Under the pieces are notes generated by a model. It was not told the DNA's origin, searched no databases, and saw nothing but the letters and a program-made list of their open reading frames with translations. The position numbers and the translations under genes are program-made. From Arbacia lixula (taxonomy: Eukaryota > Echinodermata > Echinoidea > Arbacioida > Arbaciidae): DNA of 64,000 bases. The stretch covers positions 5,498,778 through 5,562,777 of the forward strand of contig OZ022586.1 in assembly GCA_963669155.1 (NCBI GenBank), given 5' to 3'. Position 1 is the stretch's first letter. Every line of letters starts with the position of its first letter. Below, piece by piece: positions 13,169 to 25,431 of this stretch.

Positions 13169-14784
13169 GCATTTTAAAATTTTGCGCGCGCGTTTTTGCA
13201 CTAACGTACGCGTACGCGCGCGTTTTTTTTTAATGAAATTAATTAACTACTCATTAATTATATGCATGTCAAATTTCATTACACAGAGATGACCAGTTCT
13301 AGAGCTACATGAGGTAATAGTTTTTCATTAAACTGCTCGTAGATGACATCACGATGACGTCATGACCTTGAAAATGTTGCTGTAACATGTTCACATATAT
13401 GTCCATACATGATGAACATTTCATGAAATATGGCCTATGCATTGTTGAGATATCCATGTCACAAAAATTTGGAATAAAAATAAACGAGACATACTTGTGG
13501 ACAAGTATCAGGTGGTCTGCATTGGCAAATTCATGCACAGACATGGGCTGGAAAATGCACGGTGAACTATAGACCTTCATTCGTGACACCAACTATCCAT
13601 AAGCAATGTGAGACAGCGCTCAAGAAAGCTCATAGGGCACCTATTATACTAAAATTTCAGAGAATTTCCTAAATGGTAACATGTTTATGCTAACGTGATT
13701 AATAGTCATGTAAGAGAATGGGGTGAGAGAAAAAAGAATTGGAAAGAAAATCTCAAAGAGAATGACAAAGTGAGGCATAGAACAGAAGAAGATGGCAAAA
13801 TAAACATTGCAAAAGGAATGCAAAAGTTGACCCTACCCACGCCAGGAATCGAACCGGGGGCCTCGAGATCTTAAAACGGCGCCTTACCTATTGAGCCACA
13901 AATCTTCCCATTCACTTAACACGTAATGCCCAGCAGGGGCTAGAATGATTAAGAAATCGATATTCAAGCTGAAATTTCACCATGATCCCGACATCTGATT
14001 AAAAAATGGAGACAACGTTCCGGAAAGCTCGTAGACTCAGCTACAACATACTGAAATTTCAGAGTGAAAGCTTGACATATTAGTGAGATACATCTCCTAG
14101 AAGCTCGTCATGTCATTTCATAAATACCACTTCCATTGACATAACACGGAAGTGCGATTTTTTACATTCATGCGTATAATGAAATTTACACCGTGAAGAC
14201 GTCATCAAAATGAAAAATGAAGGCAACTTCTACTATGGAGCGAGGTCTCAGCTACAACATACTGAAATTTGGGAGAAAATTGACCATGAATTACTGAGAT
14301 ACACAAAAGCGGGTAAAAAAGTTCATGACGTCATACATGAAAAATCATTTTTTCGATTCATATGGCAATATGATAACATCAACATAAATTTAAAAGGTAA
14401 ATCGAACATTAAATCACATCTACATTTCCCACTCTTTCAGAATATTGAAAAAAAATTGGGGGTCACCGGCCATTCTGAAGAGCTATGGCCGATTGAAGGT
14501 AGTCATGTTTTTTGCAATATTTGCACACAAAAACGTATTGACGCACGCGCAGACTTTGAACTTTGACGCACCCGCACGACCTTGTTATTGCATGGAAATG
14601 GCTCAAAATGACAGGATGTGTTGTATGTAGTGTCAGTAACATGAATCCAGTAAAAAAACAGAATTTTGACGTTTTGTTCGCGTTACGCACGAAAAAACGC
14701 GCGAACGCGCGAGCACGCGCGGAAATTTTTGAAATGCTAGAAATGGCCTGAAACATATGCAAAACAATTTTGAGTTGATTTGGA
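13169..14784 (+). repeat. Array unit 9, A-type, 1616 bp
   Basis: Standard A-type unit with an empty hairpin slot. One of its paired TGACGTCA sites is mutated to tgacatca near 13347. Confidence 0.92.
13831..13904 (-). repeat. tRNA-like module (unit 9)
   Basis: Same sequence as in unit 1. Both pol III boxes are intact. Confidence 0.75.
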
Positions 14785-16406
14785 GCATTTTAAAATTTTG
14801 CGCGCGCGTTTTTGCACTAACGTACGCGTACGCGCTCGTTTTTTTTCAATTAAATTAATTAGCTACTCATTAATTATATGTATGTCAAATTTCATTACAC
14901 AGAGATGACCAGTTCTAGAGCTACATGAGGTAATAGTTTTTCATTAAACTGCTCGTAGATGACGTCACGATGACGTCATGACCTTGAAAATGTTGCTGTA
15001 ACATGTTCACATATATGTCCATACATGATGAACATTTCATGAAATATGGTTTATGCATTGTTGAGATATCCATGTCACAAAAATTTGGAATAAAAATAAA
15101 TAAATAACGAGACATACTTGTGGACAAGTATCAGGTGGTCTGCATTGGCAAATTCATGCACAGACATGGGCTGGAAAATGCACGGTGAACTATAGACCTT
15201 CATTCGTGACACCAACTATCCATAAGCAATGTGAGACAGCGCTCAAGAAAGCTCATAGGGCACCTATTATACTAAAATTTCAGAGAATTTCCTAAATGGT
15301 AACATGTTTATGCTAACGTGATTAATAGTCATGTAAGAGAATGGGGTGAGAGAAAAAAGAATTGGAAAGAAAATCTCAAAGAGAATGACAAAGTGAGGCA
15401 TAGAACAGAAGAAGATGGCAAAATAAACATTGCAAAAGGAATGCAAAAGTTGACCCTACCCACGCCAGGAATCGAACCGGGGGCCTCGAGATCTTAAAAC
15501 GGCGCCTTACCTATTGAGCCACAAATCTTCCCATTCACTTAACACGTAATGCCCAGCAGGGGCTAGAATGATTAAGAAATCGATATTCAAGCTGAAATTT
15601 CACCATGATCCCGACATCTGATTAAAAAATGGAGACAACGTTCCGGAAAGGTCGTAGACTCAGCTACAACATACTGAAATTTCAGAGTGAAAGCTTGACA
15701 CATTAGTGAGATACATCTCCTAGAAGCTCGTCATGTCATTTCATAAATACCACTTCCATTGACATAACACGGAAGTGCGATTTTGACATTCATGCGTATA
15801 ATGAAATTTACACCGTGAAGACGTCATCAAAATGAAAAATGAAGGCAACTCCTACTATGGAGCGAGGTCTCAGCTACAACATACTGAAATTTGGGAGAAA
15901 ATTGACCATGAATTACTGAGATACACAAAAGCGGGTAAAAAAGTTCATGACGTCATACATGAAAAATCATTTTTTCGATTTATATGGCAATATGATGACA
16001 TCAACATAAATTTAAAAGGTAAATCGAACATTAAATCACATCTACATTTCCCACTCTTTCAGAATATTGAAAAAAAATTGGGGGTCACCGGCCATTCTGA
16101 AGAGCTATGGCCGATTGAAGGTAGTCATGTTTTTTGCAATATTTGCACACAAAAACGTATTGACGCACGCGCAGACTTTGAACTTTGACGCACCCGCACG
16201 ACCTTGTTATTGCATGGAAATGGCTCAAAATGACAGGATGTGTTGTATGTAGTGTCAGTAACATGAATCCAGTAAAAAAACAGAATTTTGACGTTTTGTT
16301 CGCGTTACGCACGAAAAAACGCGCGAACGCGCGCGCACGCGCGGAAATTTTTGAAATGCTAGAAATGGCCTGAAACATATGCAAAACAATTTTGAGTTGA
16401 TTTAGA
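14785..16406 (+). repeat. Array unit 10, A-type, 1622 bp
   Basis: Standard A-type unit with no hairpin cassette. It has single-base differences from its neighbours only. Confidence 0.92.
15454..15527 (-). repeat. tRNA-like module (unit 10)
   Basis: Same sequence as in unit 1. Both pol III boxes are intact. Confidence 0.75.
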
Positions 16407-16733
16407 GCATTTTAAAATTTCGCGCGCGCGTTTTTGCACTAACGTACGCGCACGCGCGCGTTTTTTTTCAATGAAATTAATTAGCTACTCATTAATTATA
16501 TGCATGTCAAATTTCATTACACAGAGATGACCAGTTCTAGAGCTACATGAGGTAATAGTTTTTCATTAAACTGCTAGTAGATGACGTCACGATGACGTCA
16601 TGACCTTGAAAATGTTGCTGTAACATGTTCACATATATGTCTATACATGATGAACATTTCATGAAATATGGCCTATGCATTGTTGAGATATCCATGTCAC
16701 AAAAATTTGGAATAAAAATAAATAAATAATAAA

Positions 16734-16860
16734 TAAAGAAAGAAAATTCTAACGAAATTAAGAGGTGATCTGTCGTTGGCGACAGACCACCTAATAATAA
16801 TAAAGAAAGAAAAATCGGACAAACACAAGAGGTGATCTGCCATGGCATGGCAGACCACCT
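16734..16860 (+). repeat. Two hairpin cassettes of different type (unit 11)
   Basis: The first has stem TCTGTCG/CGACAGA and the second TCTGCCATG/CATGGCAGA. The two stem types therefore occur side by side in one slot. Confidence 0.85.
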
Positions 16861-17212
16861 AATAAACGAGACATACTTGTGGACAAGTATCAGGTGGTCT
16901 GCATTGGCAAATTCATGCACAGACATGGGCTGGAAAATGCACGGTGAACTATAGACCTTCATTCGTGACACCAACTATCCATAAGCAATGTGAGACAGCG
17001 CTCAAGAAAGCTCATAGGGCACCTATTATACTAAAATTTCAGAGAATTTCCTAAATGGTAACATGTTTATGCTAACGTGATTAATAGTCATGTAAGAGAA
17101 TGGGGTGAGAGAAAAAAGAATTGGAAAGAAAATCTCAAAGAGAATGACAAAGTGAGGCATAGAACAGAAGAAGATGGCAAAATAAACATTGCAAAAGGAA
17201 TGCAAAAGTTGA

Positions 17213-17286
17213 CCCTACCCACGCCAGGAATCGAACCGGGGGCCTCGAGATCTTAAAACGGCGCCTTACCTATTGAGCCACAAATC
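17213..17286 (-). repeat. tRNA-like module (unit 11)
   Basis: Same sequence as in unit 1. Both pol III boxes are intact. Confidence 0.75.
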
Positions 17287-18165
17287 TTCCCATTCACTTA
17301 ACACGTAATGCCCAGCAGGGGCTAGAATGATTAAGAAATCGATATTCGAGCTGAAATTTCACCATGATCCCGACATCTGATTAAAAAATGGAGACAACGC
17401 TCCGGAAAGCTCGTAGACTCAGCTACAACATACTGAAATTTCAGAGTGAAAGCTTGACATATTAGTGAGATACATCTCCTAGAAGCTCGTCATGTCATTT
17501 CATAAATACCACTTCCATTGACATAACACGGAAGTGCGATTTTGACATTCATGCGTATAATGAAATTTACACCGTGAAGACGTCATCAAAATGAAAAATG
17601 AAGGCAACTCCTACTATGGAGCGAGGTCTCAGCTACAACATACTGAAATTTGGGAGAAAATTGACCATGAATTACTGAGATACACAAAAGCGGGTAAAAA
17701 AGTTCATGACGTCATACATGAAAAATCATTTTTTCGATTCATATGGCAATATGATGACATCAACATAAATTTAAAAGGTAAATCGAACATTAAATCACAT
17801 CTACATTTCCCACTCTTTCAGAATATTGAAAAAAAATTGGGGGTCACCGGCCATTCTGAAGAGCTATGGCCGATTGAAGGTAGTCATGTTTTTTGCAATA
17901 TTTGCACACAAAAACGTATTGACGCACGCGCAGACTTTGAACTTTGACGCACCCGCACGACCTTGTTATTGTATGGAAATGGCTCAAAATGACAGGATGT
18001 GTTGTATGTAGTGTCAGTAACATGAATTTAGTAAAAAAACAGAATTTTGACGTTTTGTTCGCGTTACGCACGAAAAAACGCGCGAACGCGCGCGCACGCG
18101 CGGAAATTTTTGAAATGCTAGAAATGGCCTGAAACATATGCAAAACAATTTTGAGTTGATTTGGA

Positions 18166-19427
18166 GCATTTTAAAATTTTGCGCGTGCTTTTTTGCACTA
18201 ACGTACGCGTACGCGCGCGTTTTTATTCAATGAAATTAATTAGCTACTCATTAATTATATGCATGTCAAATTTCATTACACAGAGATGACCAGTTCTAGA
18301 GCTACATGAGGTAATAGTTTTTCATTAAACTGCTCGTAGATAACGTCACGATGACGTCATGACCTTGAAAATGTTGCTGTAACATGTTCACATATATGTC
18401 CATACATGATGAACATTTCATGAAATATGGCTTATGCATTGTTGAGATATCCATGTCACAAAAATTTGGAATAAAAAGACCACCTAACGAGACATACTTG
18501 TGGACAAGTATAAGGTGGTCTGCATTGGCAAATTCATGCACTGGCATGGGCTGGTAAATGAACGTTCTTAAACATCGCCTTACCCATTGAGCCACAAATC
18601 TTCGCATTCACTTTTCACGTAATGCCCGCTAGCAGTGGCTAGAATGATTTAGAAATCGATATTCAAGCTGAAATTTTGCCATAATCCCGATATCTAATGA
18701 AAAAATGGAGGCCACGTGGCCGAAAGCTAGTGGATTCAGCTACAACATTTAACATTTTCAGAGTGAAAGATCGTAACATAGGAAAAGATATAGCTCCTGA
18801 AAGATTGCCATGTCATTTCATGATTTCAAATAAATGACCCTCCCATTGACATTACACGTTAAAACATGTGATTCAATCTTTAATGCCTATAATCATATTT
18901 TCACCTTGAAGACATTAACAAATTGAAAAGTTAGGGCAAGCCTGCCTCAGAGCAATGTCCTAGGCACAACATACTGAAATTTGGAAGAAAATTGACAAAG
19001 GAAAACTGAGATATGCAAAAGCGGGTAAAAAAGTTCATGACGTCATAATTGAAAATTCATTTTTTCGATTCATATGGCAATATGATGACGTCACCATGTA
19101 CTTACTGGTAAAATGACACATGAAATGACATCTACATTTTATACTCTTTCCAAATATTAAAAAAGAATTGGGGGTCACCGGCCATTCTGAGGAGCTATGG
19201 CCGATTGAAGGTAGTCATGTTTTTTGCAATATTTGCACACAAAAACGTATTGACGCACGCGCAGACTTTGAACTTTGACGCACCCGCACGACCTTGTTAT
19301 TGCATGGAAATAGCTCAAAATGACAAAAATGACGGAAAAACGCGCGAACGCGCGCGCACGCGCAAAAATTTTTGAAATGCTGAAAATGGCCTGAAACATA
19401 TGCAAAACAATTTTGATTTGATTTAGA
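18166..19427 (+). repeat. Array unit 12, B-type with A-like start, 1262 bp
   Basis: Begins like an A unit and switches to B-type sequence after the outer hairpin. Only the last 8 bases of a hairpin cassette (gaccacct, about 18478) survive. A deletion near 19325 removes about 75 bp of the conserved block that unit 14 retains. Confidence 0.9.
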
Positions 19428-19749
19428 GCATTTTAAAATTTTGCGCGCGCGTTTTTGCACTAACGTACGCGTACGAGCGCGTTTTTATTCATTTAAATTA
19501 ATTGTATTATTATTAAATTTATGAATGTCAATTTTCATTAGCTATAAATGATTGGTTCTAGAGCTACATGAGGTTATAGGTTTTCATTAAACTGCTCGTA
19601 GATGACGTCATGATGACGTCATGACCTTGAAAAAAATACAATGACAAGTTCACATGTATACCTATACATGGTCAAAATATGGTGTATCATGACATACGCA
19701 TTGTTGAGATATAGATGACACAAAAACATGGGGTGCAAAAAATAAAAAT

Positions 19750-19952
19750 AAAGAAAGAAAATTCGGGCGAAATTAAAAGGTGATCTGTCGGTGCACGACA
19801 GACCACCTAATAAATAATAAATAATGAAAGAAAATTCTAACGAAATTAAGAGGTGATCTGTCGTTGGCGACAGACCACCTAATAAATAATAAATAAAGAA
19901 AGAAAATTCTAACGAAATTAAGAGGTGATCTGTCGTTGGCGACAGACCACCT
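19750..19952 (+). repeat. Three hairpin cassettes (unit 13)
   Basis: Cassettes lie at 19750-19808 (loop GTGCA), 19823-19880 and 19894-19952 (loop TTGG), separated by ataaataataaataa spacers. Confidence 0.85.
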
Positions 19953-20303
19953 AATAACGAGACATACTTGTGGACAAGTATCAGGTGGTCTGCATTGGCA
20001 AATTCATGCACAGACATGGGCTGGAAAATGCACGGTGAACTATAGACCTTCATTCGTGACACCAACTATCCATAAGCAATGTGAGACAGCGCTCAAGAAA
20101 GCTCATAGGGCACCTATTATACTAAAATTTCAGAGAATTTCCTAAATGGTAACATGTTTATGCTAACGTGATTAATAGTCATGTAAGAGAATGGGGTGAG
20201 AGAAAAAAGAATTGGAAAGAAAATCTCAAAGAGAATGACAAAGTGAGGCATAGAACAGAAGAAGATGGCAAAATAAACATTGCAAAAGGAATGCAAAAGT
20301 TGA

Positions 20304-20377
20304 CCCTACCCACGCCAGGAATCGAACCGGGGGCCTCGAGATCTTAAAACGGCGCCTTACCTATTGAGCCACAAATC
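20304..20377 (-). repeat. tRNA-like module (unit 13)
   Basis: Same sequence as in unit 1. It lies 3091 bp after the unit 11 copy. Confidence 0.75.
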
Positions 20378-21256
20378 TTCCCATTCACTTAACACGTAAT
20401 GCCCAGCAGGGGCTAGAATGATTAAGAAATCGATATTCGAGCTGAAATTTCACCATGATCCCGACATCTGATTAAAAAATGGAGACAACGCTCCGGAAAG
20501 CTCGTAGACTCAGCTACAACATACTGAAATTTCAGAGTGAAAGCTTGACATATTAGTGAGATACATCTCCTAGAAGCTCGTCATGTCATTTCATAAATAC
20601 CACTTCCATTGACATAACACGGAAGTGCGATTTTGACATTCATGCGTATAATGAAATTTACACCGTGAAGACGTCATCAAAATGAAAAATGAAGGCAACT
20701 CCTACTATGGAGCGAGGTCTCAGCTACAACATACTGAAATTTGGGAGAAAATTGACCATGAATTACTGAGATACACAAAAGCGGGTAAAAAAGTTCATGA
20801 CGTCATACATGAAAAATCATTTTTTCGATTCATATGGCAATATGATGACATCAACATAAATTTAAAAGGTAAATCGAACATTAAATCACATCTACATTTC
20901 CCACTCTTTCAGAATATTGAAAAAAAATTGGGGGTCACCGGCCATTCTGAAGAGCTATGGCCGATTGAAGGTAGTCATGTTTTTTGCAATATTTGCACAC
21001 AAAAACGTATTGACGCACGCGCAGACTTTGAACTTTGACGCACCCGCACGACCTTGTTATTGCATGGAAATGGCTCAAAATGACAGGATGTGTTGTATGT
21101 AGTGTCAGTAACATGAATTTAGTAAAAAAACAGAATTTTGACGTTTTGTTCGCGTTACGCACGAAAAAACGCGCGAACGCGCGCGCACGCGCGGAAATTT
21201 TTGAAATGCTAGAAATGGCCTGAAACATATGCAAAACAATTTTGAGTTGATTTGGA

Positions 21257-22647
21257 GCATTTTAAAATTTTGCGCGTGCTTTTTTGCACTAACGTACGCG
21301 TACGCGCGCGTTTTTATTCAATGAAATTAATTAGCTACTCATTAATTATATGCATGTCAAATTTCATTACACAGAGATGACCAGTTCTAGAGCTACATGA
21401 GGTAATAGTTTTTCATTAAACTGCTCGTAGATAACGTCACGATGACGTCATGACCTTGAAAATGTTGCTGTAACATGTTCACATATATGTCCATACATGA
21501 TGAACATTTCATGAAATATGGCTTATGCATTGTTGAGATATCCATGTCACAAAAATTTGGAATAAAAATAAATAAATAAAGAAAGAAAATTCTAACGAAA
21601 TTAAGAGGTGATCTGTCGTTGGCGACAGACCACCTAACGAGACATACTTGTGGACAAGTATAAGGTGGTCTGCATTGGCAAATTCATGCACTGGCATGGG
21701 CTGGTAAATGAACGTTCTTAAACATCGCCTTACCCATTGAGCCACAAATCTTCGCATTCACTTTTCACGTAATGCCCGCTAGCAGTGGCTAGAATGATTT
21801 AGAAATCGATATTCAAGCTGAAATTTTGCCATAATCCCGATATCTAATGAAAAAATGGAGGCCACGTGGCCGAAAGCTAGTGGATTCAGCTACAACATTT
21901 AACATTTTCAGAGTGAAAGATCGTAACATAGGAAAAGATATAGCTCCTGAAAGATTGCCATGTCATTTCATGATTTCAAATAAATGACCCTCCCATTGAC
22001 ATTACACGTTAAAACATGTGATTCAATCTTTAATGCCTATAATCATATTTTCACCTTGAAGACATTAACAAATTGAAAAGTTAGGGCAAGCCTGCCTCAG
22101 AGCAATGTCCTAGGCACAACATACTGAAATTTGGAAGAAAATTGACAAAGGAAAACTGAGATATGCAAAAGCGGGTAAAAAAGTTCATGACGTCATAATT
22201 GAAAATTCATTTTTTCGATTCATATGGCAATATGATGACGTCACCATGTACTTACTGGTAAAATGACACATGAAATGACATCTACATTTTATACTCTTTC
22301 CAAATATTAAAAAAGAATTGGGGGTCACCGGCCATTCTGAGGAGCTATGGCCGATTGAAGGTAGTCATGTTTTTTGCAATATTTGCACACAAAAACGTAT
22401 TGACGCACGCGCAGACTTTGAACTTTGACGCACCCGCACGACCTTGTTATTGCATGGAAATAGCTCAAAATGACAGGATGTGTTGTATGTAGTGTCAGTA
22501 ACATGAATATAGTAAAAAAAACGGAATTTTGACGTTTTGTTCGCGTTACGCACGGAAAAACGCGCGAACGCGCGCGCACGCGCGGAAATTTTTGAAATGC
22601 TGGAAATGGCCTGAAACATATGCAAAACAATTTTGAGTTGATTTTGA
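21257..22647 (+). repeat. Array unit 14, copy of unit 12, 1391 bp
   Basis: Near identical to unit 12, but it keeps a full hairpin cassette (21577-21635) and the intact conserved block near 22470-22560. Confidence 0.9.
21577..21635 (+). repeat. Single hairpin cassette (unit 14)
   Basis: One cassette with stem TCTGTCG/CGACAGA. The matching place in the duplicate unit 12 keeps only gaccacct. Confidence 0.85.
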
Positions 22648-23978
22648 GCATTTTAAAATTTTGCGCGCGCGTTTTTGCATTAACGTACGCGTACGCGCGC
22701 GTATTTATTTATTGAAATTAATTGTTTTATTATTAAATCTATGCATGTCAATTTTCATTACCTATAAATGATTGGTTCTAGAGCTACATGAGGTAATAGG
22801 TTTTCATGAAACTGCTCGTAGATGACGTCACGATGACGTCATAACCTTGAAAATGTTGCTGGACCATGTTCACATATATACCTATACATGGTGAACATTT
22901 CATGAAACATGGTCCATGCATTGTCGACATATCAATGCCACAAAAATTTGGAATAAAAATAAATAAATAAACGAGACATACTTGTGGACAAGTATAAGGT
23001 GGTCTGCATTGGTAAATTCATGCACTGGCATGGGCTGGTAAATACACGTTATTTTAACATCGCCTTACCCATTGAGCCACAAATCTTCGCATTCACTTTT
23101 TACGTAACGCCCGCTAGCAGTGGCTAGAATGATTTAGAAATCGATATTCAAGCTGAAATTTTGCCATGCCGATATCTAATGAAAAAATGGAGACCACATG
23201 GCCGAAAGCTACTAGATTCAGCTACAACATACTAAAATTTCAGAGTAAAAGATCGTAACTTAGGAAAAGATATAGCTCCTGAAAGATTGCCATGTCATTT
23301 CATGATTTCAAATAAATGACCCTCCCATTGACATTACACGTGAAAACGTCTGATTCTGACATTAATGCCTATCATCATATTTTCACCTTGAAGACGTTAA
23401 CAACTTGAAAAGTTAAGGCTAGCTTGCCATAGAACAATGTCTTAGGCACAACATACTGAAATTTGGGAGAAAATTGAGAAAGTATTGCTGAGATATGCAA
23501 AAGCGGGTAAAAAAGTTCATGACGTCATAATTGAAAATTCATTTTTTCGATTCATATGGCAATATGATGACGTCACAATGTACTTACCGGTAAAATGACA
23601 CATAAAATCACATCTAAATTTTATACTCTTTCCAAATATTTAAAAAAAAATAGGGGTCACCGGCCATTCTGAAGAGCTATGGCCGATTGAAGGTAGTCAT
23701 GTTTTTTGCAATATTTGCACACAAAAACGTATTGACGCACGCGCAGACTTTGAACTTTGACGCACCCGCACGACCTTGTTATTGTATGGAAATGGCTCAA
23801 AATGACAGGATGTGTTGTATGTAGTGTCAGTAACATGTATCTGGTAAAAAAACGGAATTTTGACGTTTTGTTCGCGTTACGCACGGAAAAACGCGCGAAC
23901 GCGCGCGCACGCGCGGAAACTTTTGAAATGCTAGAAATGGCCTGAAACATATGCAAAACAATTTTGAGTTGATTTGAA
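22648..23978 (+). repeat. Array unit 15, B-type, 1331 bp
   Basis: B-type unit with no hairpin cassette. The remnant of the tRNA-like module keeps the A-box side only (about 23055-23090). Confidence 0.9.
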
Positions 23979-25431
23979 GCATTTTAAAATTTTGCGCGTG
24001 CTTTTTTGCACTAACGTACGCGTACGCGCGCGTTTTTATTTATTGAAATTTATTGTATTATCATTAAATTTATGCATGTCAATTTTCATGAGCTATAAAT
24101 AATTGGTTCTAGAGCTACATGAGGTAATAGGTTTTTATTAAACTGCTCGTAGATGACGTCACAATGACGTCATGACCTTGAAAATGTTGCTGTGACAAGT
24201 TCACATGTACATGTATACTTGATGAACATTTCATAAAACATGGTCCATGCATTATTGAGATATACCTCCCACAAAAAAGTGGGGTGCATTAAATAAAAAT
24301 AAATATGAAAGAAAATTCTAACGAAATTAAAAGGTGATCTGCCATGGCATGGCAGACCACCTAATAAAGAAAGAAAATTCGGACAAACACAAGAGGTGAT
24401 CTGCCATGGCATGGCAGACCACCTAATAAATAAACGAGACATACTTGTGGACAAGTATAAGGTGGTCTGCATTGGCAAATTCATGCACTGGCATGGGCTG
24501 GTAAATGCACGTTCTTAAAACATCGCCTTACCCATTGAGCCACAAATCTTCGCATTCACTTTTCACGTAATGCCCGCCAGCAGTGGCTAGAATGATTAAG
24601 AAATCGATATTCAAGCTAATTTCACCATGATCCCGACATCTGATAAAAAAGTGGAGCCGACGACTCCGAAAGCTAGTAGACTGAGCTACAACATACTGAA
24701 ATTTCAGAGCAACAGATTCAAAAATCAGCGAGATACAGCCCCTAGGAGGTCGTCATGTCATTTCATAAATACCCCTTCCATTGACATAACACGTACATGC
24801 GTCCGATTATGACACCAATGCGTAAAATGTAATTTACACCATGAAGACGTTATCAAAATGACAAATAAACGACAATTTTTTATAGAAGAAGGTCTCAGCT
24901 ACAACAGAGTGAAATTTGGGAGAAAATTGACCAAGGATTACTGAGATATGCAAAAGCGGGTAAAACAGTTCATGACGTCATAATTGAAAATTCATCTTTT
25001 CGATTTATATGGCGATATGATTACGTCACCATGTACTTACCAGTAAACTGACACATGAAATCACATCTACATTTCATATTCTTTCCAAATTTAAAAAGAA
25101 AATTGGGGGTCACCGGCCATTCTGAAGAGCTATGGCCGATTGAAGACAGTCATGTTTTTGGCAATATTTGCACACAAAAACGTATTGACGCACGCGCAGA
25201 CTTTCAACTTTGACGCACCCGCACGACCTTGTTATTGCATGGAAATGGCTCAAAATGACAGGATGTGTTGTATGTAGTGTCAGTAACATGAATCTAGTAA
25301 AAAAACGGAATTTTGACGTTTTGTTCGCGTTACGCACGGAAAAACGCGCGAACGCGCGCGCACGCGCGGAAATTTTTGAAATGCTAGAAATGGCCTGAAA
25401 CATATGCATAACAATTTTGAGTTGATTTGGA
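23979..25431 (+). repeat. Array unit 16, B-type with two hairpin cassettes, 1453 bp
   Basis: B-type unit with cassettes at 24304-24362 and 24363-24424. Parts after 24590 are closer to A units (catgatcccgacatctga), so this unit is also mosaic. Confidence 0.9.
24304..24424 (+). repeat. Two hairpin cassettes (unit 16)
   Basis: Both have the TCTGCCATG/CATGGCAGA stem, but their leaders differ (ttctaacgaaatt and ttcggacaaacac). Confidence 0.85.

Larger units (their letters stand above)
16407..18165 (+). repeat. Array unit 11, A-type with two hairpin cassettes, 1759 bp
   Basis: A-type unit with two cassettes of different stem sequence (16734-16792 and 16801-16860). It shares private variants with unit 13 (gatattcgag near 17341 and cgctccgg near 17398), which shows the two are recent copies. 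Confidence 0.92.
19428..21256 (+). repeat. Array unit 13, B-like start, three cassettes, then A-type, 1829 bp
   Basis: The left part is B-like. Three hairpin cassettes occupy the slot, and everything after about 19956 is A-type, matching unit 11 at a distance of 3.09 kb. Confidence 0.92.
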
